A DNA stretch of 37,329 bases, taken from the NCBI RefSeq assembly GCF_015714725.1, contig NZ_WBKM01000120.1, positions 1 through 37,329 of the forward strand, read 5' to 3'. The notes beneath the pieces were generated by a model. It did no database searches. It was not told the DNA's origin and saw only the letters and a program-made list of their open reading frames with translations. The first letter of the stretch is position 1. Each line of letters begins with the position of its first letter. This DNA comes from Nostoc sp. WHI. GTDB taxonomy: Bacteria; Cyanobacteriota; Cyanobacteriia; Cyanobacteriales; Nostocaceae. Of this stretch, positions 30,564 through 37,329 are shown in pieces. Made by a program: the position numbers and the translations under genes.

Positions 30564-33500
30564 CTAAGAATTAGTCACTGGTATCACCTTGAAACTGGCG
30601 ATTTTCCAGGGTGGTATCGTCAAGATTTGTTGCCCAGATGAGAATTCAGTAGTTGAGGAACGCTCCAACAAATCTACCGTGTCTCCTAGACTCAACCCTA
30701 AATCACTTTGTAAAGATAGCTTGGCTGTGTCTCCGTGACACTCATAACACCGCAAAATCAACTGTTGCGGTTCATCTTCAGATGGTTTCAAGGCCATCAA
30801 GATTAAATTTTCAGATGATAAATTCAGGAAACTCGCGCTGTCAAAAGTGCCGATAGCGGGGCTTTTAGCCTGTGTCCAGTTGTAAGTAGTGAGTGAGTTG
30901 ACTATCACTTGTAAAGGTGTATTCAATTCATAGCCACGTCGTACCGTCTGGGCTGATTCCCAGCTATCGCCGTGGGGATACAAAGCATAGGTAAATTCGT
31001 GAAAGCCTCTGTCAGCGTCTATATCTGGCCAAGTCGGACTCCGTAGCAGTGTCAGGCGGAGTTGATTTGGTTTGCTGTCATAACCATATTTACAATCATT
31101 CAGCAAACTGACACCATATAAACCCTCTTTTATCTCCCCAGTTAAATCAGCCCAACGTAAGGCGGGGACTTCCCATTTTGCTTGTTCTGCGGGTGTTTGC
31201 GGTTTAGTTGGGCGGCGAATAGCACCGCAGGGAATTTCATAGGTAGCAAAATCTGCTTCAACGTTCAGAGGAAAAGCAGCTTTCACTAATACATGATTTT
31301 CTTGCCAATTGACGGTAGTGGCGATGTTTAGCAGAGGTGAACCAGCTTGCAAAATATAGTCTTGGCAAAATTCCGATTCACCTAACTGACGCACCACACG
31401 CACACGACTTTGCACTGGGCCTCGTTCTAGCCACTGAATAGATTGAAGATTTGTTGAGGGTAAGGGATGATCAGCATAATTGGGGTCAATATTCCAAGCA
31501 TCCCAATATTGACCACTGTCTTTAAAGGCTTGTAGTTGATTTCCCGCCCCACTCAAAACTTCCCGTTGATAAGTTTTGTCAAAAACACTTGATAAATCTC
31601 CAGTATCAGGATCTATAACAACTTGTAGGAATTCATTTTCTAAAATCCAGTTTGGGAGAAGTGGGGGAGATATGACAGATGTGGGAGGTGAGGGGGAAAG
31701 CCAAAATATGCGGTAGCCTACGGGTGGAATTTCGGCGGCGAGAAATAGTAAAGTTGATGGTTCAGACAACTGAGAGACAACCGACTTTCCAGAAGCATCG
31801 TAAATCTGCCATTCCTGGGTAGCTGTTGCTGGCGTGGGTAAGGCTATAGAGACTACCTCGGAACGCTGCCAATTAAGAGAATTAAACACGAAAATAGGTA
31901 AATTATTAGGTTGTGGTGGTTCTGGTAGGGTAATGTGAGATGCGATCGCTAAAAGTGATTCATTTAATATCTTCGTTCCTACTTGTTCCACTTGCTGCCA
32001 CTGGGGTAGCGCATCCAAATAAACTTGGGTAATTGAAGAACCAGGTAAAATATCGTGAAACTGTTGAAATAACACCTGCTTCCAAGCTGCTTCGATTTCT
32101 GCTTTGGGATATGTCAGACCACAGCTTACGGTTGCCAAAGTTGCAAACAGTTCGGCTTGATACAATAAAATTTCACAACGACGATTCCAACGTTTTTGAT
32201 CTGCGTGGGTAGTGTAGCAACCGCGATGGAATTCGAGATATAATTCGTCATTCCAAGTAGGGAAAGGTGGGGGAGAATCCTGTCCAGACGCGATGAATCC
32301 CGTCTCTACAATTTGCTGTAAATACTTTTCAGCCGTCGTGAATTCTAAATCTGGGAAGAAAGGCGACTTTTGCCAGCGTTGAGCGGTTTCTAACATATCA
32401 CGGGTGGGGCCGCCGCCGTGGTCGCCAACACCTGGTAGCCAAAGGGATTCTAATAAATTGGTTTGAGATTGCCACTCAAGAGCGTAGGATGCCATTTTAA
32501 CTGGGTCAATGCTTTCACCGATGGGTGCAGACATCAAACTAAAAACTTCACTGCCGTCAGGCGATCGCCACCAAAAAGCCCCATAATCAAATTTAGTAGT
32601 GTCATTCCACCGCAACTTCTGCGTGACAAAATACTCAATTCCGGCATTAGCGAAAAACTGCGGTAAAGTTGCACAGAAACCAAAAGAATCTGGAACCCAT
32701 ACCACAGTTGAAAGCTTGCCAAATTTTTCCTGGATGTAGCGTTGACCATACAATAGTTGACGGACTATTGATTCACCAGCAATCAAGTTGAGTTCCGGTT
32801 CCACCCACATCCCGCCAATAACTTCCCAACGTCCAGAGGCCACCTGTGCTTGAATTGCCTTAAATAAATCCGGGCGATGTTCTTCAATCCAAGCATAAAG
32901 TGCGGGAGTCGAATGACAGAAAATTAGCTCAGGAAAATCTTCTTGCAGCTTTAAAGCCGACTCAAAAGTTTTTTGTGCCGCATTCCAAGTTTCACTCACA
33001 GTCCATAGCCATGCTAAATCTAAGTGAGCATGACCCAATAGGAAAATTTTGGATTTTGGATTTTGGATTTTGGATTGAATTAGGTTTTGACGTAGGGATA
33101 AAAACGACTTTACCAACTCTCCCTTCTCTTCCTGTGTGTCCTCTGCGCCTCGGCGGTTCGTAACCTCCCCCACCATCGCCGCCAAAACATCTAACTTCTC
33201 CGGTGCAAATTTTTCCAAATAAAGTTGCACTATAGCTAACTCATCAGCCACAAAACCCGGATCGGGATTATTATTATCAGTAGACTCATAAACTAAGAGC
33301 GATCGCACTAAAGCACCATCACAATGTCCCGGACTCACTAACCGCAAAGCTACAACAAACTCTTCCCCTGGCGTCACCCCCTGACTGAGAAGCACTCTAG
33401 GGGAACAATCAAATAAATCACCCTCCAGCACCAACTCCCCATTTACATAAATCTCGGCAGAATCTGCCCACCAAACCAGCGCCAGCCGCAAAGATAACCC

Positions 33501-33770
33501 AGATAAGTGATAACCCTGTAAATCTTGGGGAACCACTAATCTTTGTACTAGCCATAGCACTTTTTTGCCGCCTGTCCAAGGGATATGTTCTTTATCATTC
33601 AACTTAACAGGTTGCCAATAAGACAAATCAGCAGCTACAACATCAGTAATAATCAGGTTAGATTCCTGGTATAGCCAGGTAGACTGAAGATTAATTTGAC
33701 AGTAAGAGCGCAGTTGCTCAATCGCTTGTGAGATGAATTTGGCATCAGATTGAGAGACAGTCTGGGTCAT
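30564..33770 (-). CDS. Alpha-mannosidase, glycoside hydrolase family 38
   Basis: A 1068-residue zinc-dependent exo-mannosidase that acts on alpha-linked mannose, probably cytoplasmic (no signal peptide). After an N-terminal beta domain comes the catalytic barrel: zinc ligands in FLLGHAHLDLAWLW (H247, H249-L-D251), GGMWVEPELNL, and the nucleophile D361 in VVWVPDSFGF. Next are TKFDYGAFWWRSPDGSEV and the later HDILPGSSITQVY. The C-terminal half is the beta-sandwich region. Just before the first motif, residues 232-244 (IQSKIQNPKSKIF) are encoded by a GGATTTT heptamer array (33051-33078). Residues near 490 (IVETGFIASGQD) match the palindrome found after psbN. The gene therefore carries two repeat-derived inserts yet remains open. 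Confidence 0.92.
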   Translation of the reverse strand: MTQTVSQSDAKFISQAIEQLRSYCQINLQSTWLYQESNLIITDVVAADLSYWQPVKLNDKEHIPWTGGKKVLWLVQRLVVPQDLQGYHLSGLSLRLALVWWADSAEIYVNGELVLEGDLFDCSPRVLLSQGVTPGEEFVVALRLVSPGHCDGALVRSLLVYESTDNNNPDPGFVADELAIVQLYLEKFAPEKLDVLAAMVGEVTNRRGAEDTQEEKGELVKSFLSLRQNLIQSKIQNPKSKIFLLGHAHLDLAWLWTVSETWNAAQKTFESALKLQEDFPELIFCHSTPALYAWIEEHRPDLFKAIQAQVASGRWEVIGGMWVEPELNLIAGESIVRQLLYGQRYIQEKFGKLSTVVWVPDSFGFCATLPQFFANAGIEYFVTQKLRWNDTTKFDYGAFWWRSPDGSEVFSLMSAPIGESIDPVKMASYALEWQSQTNLLESLWLPGVGDHGGGPTRDMLETAQRWQKSPFFPDLEFTTAEKYLQQIVETGFIASGQDSPPPFPTWNDELYLEFHRGCYTTHADQKRWNRRCEILLYQAELFATLATVSCGLTYPKAEIEAAWKQVLFQQFHDILPGSSITQVYLDALPQWQQVEQVGTKILNESLLAIASHITLPEPPQPNNLPIFVFNSLNWQRSEVVSIALPTPATATQEWQIYDASGKSVVSQLSEPSTLLFLAAEIPPVGYRIFWLSPSPPTSVISPPLLPNWILENEFLQVVIDPDTGDLSSVFDKTYQREVLSGAGNQLQAFKDSGQYWDAWNIDPNYADHPLPSTNLQSIQWLERGPVQSRVRVVRQLGESEFCQDYILQAGSPLLNIATTVNWQENHVLVKAAFPLNVEADFATYEIPCGAIRRPTKPQTPAEQAKWEVPALRWADLTGEIKEGLYGVSLLNDCKYGYDSKPNQLRLTLLRSPTWPDIDADRGFHEFTYALYPHGDSWESAQTVRRGYELNTPLQVIVNSLTTYNWTQAKSPAIGTFDSASFLNLSSENLILMALKPSEDEPQQLILRCYECHGDTAKLSLQSDLGLSLGDTVDLLERSSTTEFSSGQQILTIPPWKIASFKVIPVTNS
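33051..33078. repeat. Heptamer array (GGATTTT) inside the alpha-mannosidase gene
   Basis: Three perfect GGATTTT units and one degenerate GGATTGA, in frame, coding on the minus strand for IQSKIQNPKSK immediately upstream of the zinc-binding HAHLDLAW motif. Confidence 0.8.
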
Positions 33771-33858
33771 ATTTTCGCTAAAATGAGGTGCTGGTCGTTT
33801 TTATTGTTTGGCGGGAGTCTCATAACTCAACAAGACTTAAACTAAAAAAATTACTACT

Positions 33859-35589
33859 ATGTCTTCTAGTTCCTCTGGTCATTATCAAAGCAAACTATTT
33901 AACTTTGTCCACCAGCAATCTCGGCGGGTGAAACAACAGTGGGAACAAACCTTCCGACATTTGCAAGTTGCCACTAAATGGGGTGTGGAAATACTACTTT
34001 ACCCAGTGTATCTACTGTTTCAGTCATCAGAAACATCTGGGAAAACGCTACACACTAAAGAACCACAACCTAGCCTAAAGTTACAACCAAATGATCCCGA
34101 TCTTACACCCGATCTAACTGTTGATAGCCTCATTCAAAATGTACTTGAGGCTGTCCATTATTTATCATCTGATGAAGCCGCTTCTATTCCTGCAAAAATA
34201 TCTGAGCCTTTTAACCCCTTGGTTTTTTTGGGAGTTTTTCGGCTGAAATTCGTTTATAATAACTCGAAAAATAACGTTAGTTCTCCTGAATCCTCAACTA
34301 TTACAAAGAACAAAGCGGGAATTCTCAATCCCTTACAGCTAGAAAATGCTCTCCAGCAACATCTTCCAATAGTACGGGGAATTGCCACAAATTTGATGAA
34401 TCGTAATTTAGTACTTGTTACTGCCGATAATGAAATTTTAGATGTTTTGACACTCCAGCAACAGGCAAAATTAGAAGACCGAATTATTAACGAAGTTGCT
34501 AAGTATTGGCAGTCTTCTCTACGACACGCTGCGCGTACTCCTACGGGGAAGCAAGCTACGCGTAGCGTTCCGTTGGTGCAGCCTCTCGTAGAGAAGGAAA
34601 GGAGGGTAATTGCAGCTAAAAAAGAAACGGAGTTATTACCACAAATTGACCGTTTATTAGCAAAACTTACTGACAGCAATCCGGCCGAAATTCCAAGTTT
34701 AGCCGAGGGGACACCGAAAGATTTGCTTCATAGAGATAGATTATTAGCATTTCTAGATATAGCCGTTGCTAAGTTGGAATCAAATGCTTTAGTACCCGTG
34801 CAAGAACGTAGCCACAAAATTGTCAAAGTTGCCAAAACTCAATTAAACATATTTCTTTATGGCAAAGAGCAAGTAACTGCTAGGGGAGAAATTGCAGCCA
34901 CTGCTGATAGTTTGGAAACTAATACACTTAATCTTCAGGCTTTGATTGAGGGGGCGCTTAATTACTTTTTTGGTGTTGGGAGTAGAAAAACACTTGAGCC
35001 AACAACCAGTGATGATAGATTGCCAGGTAAACTATTATCATCACGCATTAGAAAAGCCTTGTCCAAAAGCCGTCAGTTCGAGAACCAGGATTTAACAGAT
35101 GATCCTTGGCTAACATGGAATGATTTATTTGGTGACACGGAAACCGTTGCTGACAAGCCAGTTATACCTTCTCAAAGTCAAAATCCTGCTTTACCTTCAA
35201 GTTTCTCAGTAGGACATTTTCCACAAAATAATTCGACTGTAAAACAACTTAAACTCGAATCTGGTTTGATGCGAAGGAAACCACCAACTAGTAATCTTAC
35301 CTCAATTCAAAAAACATCTAGAAAAGTCGTTTCTACAAAACAAACACAAGCCCGTATTTCCCAAAGCAAAAGCGAGAATTACAAAGGGGAAATTTTGCAA
35401 CAGCAGTTTCACCAAAGCAGTCAAGTCGAGGCACAGCCAGACTGGATAGAAACCAAAGCAACTTCAACTGGCTATGAAAAGCACCCCTTAGAACAACTTC
35501 TGGAATGGCTTGATTATATTATGCTCTGGGTAGAAAAGAGATTTGTAAAAGTTTTTCAGTCATTGCGGCAGCTATGGCAGGGGAAATAA
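33859..35589 (+). CDS. Conserved cyanobacterial hypothetical protein with an inserted repeat
   Basis: A 576-residue protein of unknown function that looks like a cyanobacterial family. Visible parts: a basic N-terminal helix region (QSRRVKQQWEQTFRHLQVATKWGVEILLYPVYLLFQ), a central domain from DLTVDSLIQNVLEAV to FLYGKEQ, a second conserved block ALIEGALNYFFGV...DPWLTWNDLFG, a low-complexity Q/S/K-rich stretch (about 430-540) and a C-terminal LEQLLEWLDYIMLWVEKRFVKVFQSLRQLW helix. No membrane helix, catalytic motif or signal peptide is clear. Residues about 219-246 (SLRHAARTPTGKQATRSVPL...) come from a palindromic element and are probably not native. It is divergent from the alpha-mannosidase gene. 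Confidence 0.7.
   Translation: MSSSSSGHYQSKLFNFVHQQSRRVKQQWEQTFRHLQVATKWGVEILLYPVYLLFQSSETSGKTLHTKEPQPSLKLQPNDPDLTPDLTVDSLIQNVLEAVHYLSSDEAASIPAKISEPFNPLVFLGVFRLKFVYNNSKNNVSSPESSTITKNKAGILNPLQLENALQQHLPIVRGIATNLMNRNLVLVTADNEILDVLTLQQQAKLEDRIINEVAKYWQSSLRHAARTPTGKQATRSVPLVQPLVEKERRVIAAKKETELLPQIDRLLAKLTDSNPAEIPSLAEGTPKDLLHRDRLLAFLDIAVAKLESNALVPVQERSHKIVKVAKTQLNIFLYGKEQVTARGEIAATADSLETNTLNLQALIEGALNYFFGVGSRKTLEPTTSDDRLPGKLLSSRIRKALSKSRQFENQDLTDDPWLTWNDLFGDTETVADKPVIPSQSQNPALPSSFSVGHFPQNNSTVKQLKLESGLMRRKPPTSNLTSIQKTSRKVVSTKQTQARISQSKSENYKGEILQQQFHQSSQVEAQPDWIETKATSTGYEKHPLEQLLEWLDYIMLWVEKRFVKVFQSLRQLWQGK
34514..34596. repeat. 83-bp palindromic element inserted in coding sequence
   Basis: The ends CTTCTCTACGA (34514-34524) and TCGTAGAGAAG (34586-34596) are exact inverted repeats; the inner GCTACGCGTAGC (34555-34566) is a palindrome. 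The right end matches the window's last bases (37299-37329: GTTGCCGTTGGCGCAGCCTC then TCGTAGAGAAG). Partial relatives are at 12168-12187 and 26411-26435. Here the element is read through in frame. Confidence 0.8.
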
Positions 35590-35609
35590 TACTAATTCGT
35601 AATTCGTAA

Positions 35610-35756
35610 TTAAGAAGGTCAGATTACATTTATCTCTATTACCAAAGCTGGCATCCAGAGGATAAGGTAGGGGCAATATTAGCTATTTTACATGGACTTG
35701 GAGGACGCAGCGATCGCTACAATAATGTAGTTAATTATTTGCTACCCAAACAAGTA
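35610..35756 (+). pseudogene. Alpha/beta hydrolase (monoacylglycerol lipase-like), 5' fragment
   Basis: The frame reads SDYIYLYYQSWHPEDKVGAILAILHGLGGRSDRYNNVVNYLLPKQVQ. The LHGLGG.S.RY.NVV..L pattern is the oxyanion-hole region of lysophospholipase or monoacylglycerol-lipase-type hydrolases. It has no start codon, and similarity stops around 35756, where the convergent MFS gene's 3' end (35735) begins; the GxSxG nucleophile and everything after it are gone. A remnant. Confidence 0.6.
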
Positions 35757-36937
35757 CAATACCTAAACACAAAAAAGACAATAATTGCAAAACCCGTCGC
35801 GGCATAAAACACGCTACTAATGCCACCAAAACCAAAAACATAGCCCATCAACAACGGCCCTAATGTTTGCCCTAATCCAAAAAATGTCCCGTTTACCGAT
35901 ATAATCGTCGCTAAATATTCTCTTGGTGCTAAATCTGCTAAAAGTGTTTGGATGCTAGGAAAACCAATACCAAGTCCAACACCAAAAATTGTACTAGGGA
36001 TTAATAATAACCAGATATTTGACACGAAGGGAACAATTAGCATAGCTAAACCATAGAAAATATAAGACGCACTAATTAAAGTTTTAGCTGGAAATCTTCT
36101 AGCTAATCTGCCTAATTGGGAAGATGTGATTGTAATTGCTACAGAAACACTAGAAAGTAGCAACCCAATTATGCTAGGCGGCGCTTTGAATGTATCGCTA
36201 ATTAATTGTGGTAAATAAGTAACGTAAGCGCCATAAAGGAAAACAAAGTTAGCTGCACTGGCAAAAAAAAGTCCAAATAACTGACGATTTTTCAGAACTT
36301 TTACGGCATTGCTTAAATACTGTTTGAGGTTGCGATCGCCTTGTGGTTCGGGATTTTTAAGTGCAAACAACACTAGTAACCCCAGAGGAATCGCTAAGAT
36401 GGGCAGCGCGAAGGGATAATACCAACCTATTGTTGCCAATGCGCCACCTATCAGTGGATAAGTTGCTGTGCCAACACTGCTGATGCTGGCATTGTAACCC
36501 ATTGCGGTAGTACGTCTGTCTCCTATATACAAATCGCCGATTAAGGTAATACTAAGAGAAAGCAAAGAAGCGGCACCAATTCCTTGCAGCAAACGCAACC
36601 ATAGCAATAAATCAAAATTGCGGGCAAAGGCGCAAGCTGTACCAGCTATGCCAAATAAAAACAGGGAAGGAACGATAATTCTCTTTCTACCCCATCTATC
36701 GGCAAGGACACCAATAATCGGCCCTAAAAGCAGAGATGGTAATGTAAATACTGTAATCAATAAACCCAAATTTTTCGGATTGATATTTAAATCTTTCGCT
36801 AATTGCGGAAAAGCCGGAGTCACGCTAGAAACTCCGAGAACAGCAATCAGTACAACTGCACAAATAATTTGAAAGTTTAGCTCTAAATAAATTGGTTTCT
36901 GTCGTTCAAACTGGCTATTATTTTCTGGTGAATTCAT
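35735..36937 (-). CDS. MFS transporter (DHA1-type drug/metabolite efflux family)
   Basis: A 400-residue major facilitator with about 12 hydrophobic segments. Motif A is GVLADRWGRKR (76-86) in the TM2-TM3 loop; RLLQGIGAASLLSLSITLIGDLY is the motif B/TM4 region. The second half carries QLGRLARRFPAKTLI (a degenerate repeat of motif A) and ends at TM12 with FRYCTCLGSK. ATG 36937 has AGGGG upstream at good spacing; an in-frame ATG at 36961 lacks this. It probably exports a small compound by proton antiport; the substrate is unknown. Its 3' end lies over the hydrolase remnant, so the last residues may be altered. Confidence 0.88.
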   Translation of the reverse strand: MNSPENNSQFERQKPIYLELNFQIICAVVLIAVLGVSSVTPAFPQLAKDLNINPKNLGLLITVFTLPSLLLGPIIGVLADRWGRKRIIVPSLFLFGIAGTACAFARNFDLLLWLRLLQGIGAASLLSLSITLIGDLYIGDRRTTAMGYNASISSVGTATYPLIGGALATIGWYYPFALPILAIPLGLLVLFALKNPEPQGDRNLKQYLSNAVKVLKNRQLFGLFFASAANFVFLYGAYVTYLPQLISDTFKAPPSIIGLLLSSVSVAITITSSQLGRLARRFPAKTLISASYIFYGLAMLIVPFVSNIWLLLIPSTIFGVGLGIGFPSIQTLLADLAPREYLATIISVNGTFFGLGQTLGPLLMGYVFGFGGISSVFYAATGFAIIVFFVFRYCTCLGSK

Positions 36938-37103
36938 GTTAGTTCCCCTGTGTATAAACAATCAAGAACGTGAAGCATCTACACTCTACCAGTGTATAAG
37001 CATAAACCCCACTAAAATCTGCTGGTGGATGCTTTGGGTTGAGGTTAAAGTGCTGAAGTAATTTAATTACAGTTTTATTGCGCTAAATTTTTTCCTTAAT
37101 TAC
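36938..37103. other. Upstream region of the MFS transporter gene
   Basis: AT-rich; presumably carries the MFS promoter. The AGGGGAAC Shine-Dalgarno is at 36942-36949 on the minus strand. No other feature recognised. Confidence 0.4.
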
Positions 37104-37194
37104 AGGACTTACGCAAACAATAGCCGAAACCTTGATTTTCAGGTAGGGGCAATTCATGAATTGCCCCTACAGCGTGTAGTTTTGCGTAAGTCCT
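37104..37194. mobile_element. MITE-like element with terminal inverted repeats
   Basis: A 91-bp unit bounded by perfect 14-bp inverted repeats AGGACTTACGCAAA (37104-37117) and TTTGCGTAAGTCCT (37181-37194). The 28-bp palindrome also seen at 29969-29996 lies inside (37143-37170). There is no ORF; it would need a transposase supplied in trans. A truncated copy lies at 29948-29996. Confidence 0.7.
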
Positions 37195-37295
37195 AAATTA
37201 AAGGATTAGCGATCGCAATAATAGCGTTAATGACCTGTTCCGTGTTAATTAGAATCATTAATTATTAGGTATTGGTTATTGAGCACTTGTACTGA

Positions 37296-37329
37296 GCGTT
37301 GCCGTTGGCGCAGCCTCTCGTAGAGAAGT
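37296..37329. repeat. Right half of a palindromic element, cut by window edge
   Basis: GTTGCCGTTGGCGCAGCCTC followed by TCGTAGAGAAGT matches the right part of the element at 34514-34596, including its terminal repeat TCGTAGAGAAG. Confidence 0.65.

Overview
The window comes from a filamentous, Nostoc-like cyanobacterium. Three things show this: the photosynthesis genes psbH, psbN and petJ (cytochrome c6); the very frequent HIP1 octamer GCGATCGC inside and between genes; and many heptamer short tandem repeats and palindromic repeats of the kind that crowd Nostocales chromosomes. It reads as chromosome, not plasmid: housekeeping genes (priA, a group 2 sigma factor, tpiA, folP, rpsU, pth, tatA) are interleaved with accessory genes, broken genes and repeats. 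No rRNA, tRNA, CRISPR array, intact transposase or reverse transcriptase gene was seen.

Layout. 1-1449: 5' two thirds of priA (minus), running off the left edge through a heptamer repeat. 2276-5074: SigC-type sigma factor, a GNAT acetyltransferase and cytochrome c6 with a clear terminator. 5075-8446: repeats, gene remnants, a divergent cupin/HxlR pair with a palindromic operator, and an Eis-like acetyltransferase. 8559-13416: a large secreted zinc metalloprotease and a tRNA-dihydrouridine synthase. 13417-19127: an accessory stretch with a 63-bp tandem array, truncated patatin and histidine kinase genes, a large calcium-binding repeat protein, an RHH/membrane-protein pair, a Uma2 nuclease and a VapBC-type toxin-antitoxin pair. 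19445-26113: a dynamin-like GTPase, tpiA-folP, a paraslipin, a frameshifted small membrane protein gene, rpsU, and tatA-pth. 26499-29715: an Rpn/DUF4351 nuclease and the two-gene cyclase/effector locus. 30097-37329: psbH/psbN, a GH38 alpha-mannosidase, a conserved cyanobacterial protein carrying an inserted palindromic element, a hydrolase remnant, an MFS transporter and a MITE-like element.

The most interesting locus is 27605-29715 on the minus strand. The upstream gene encodes a small protein with three membrane segments that looks like a Pycsar TM effector. The downstream gene fuses a class III nucleotide cyclase domain to a C-terminal formylglycine-generating-enzyme-like (C-type-lectin-fold) domain. 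The last ~50 codons of that gene have the signature of a diversity-generating retroelement (DGR) variable region: 15 presumed variable codons, all of form NNY as expected from adenine-specific mutagenesis of AAY codons, embedded in conserved GGSW...CRSA.R...GFRVVC framework. I infer a nucleotide-signalling defence or conflict system whose sensor is diversified in trans by a DGR elsewhere in the genome.

A second theme is repeat invasion of coding sequence. Heptamer repeats lie in frame in priA and the alpha-mannosidase gene. An 83-bp palindromic element has been translated as ~28 extra residues inside the 33859-35589 gene. A 12-bp repeat encodes GEQR runs in the DUF4351 protein.
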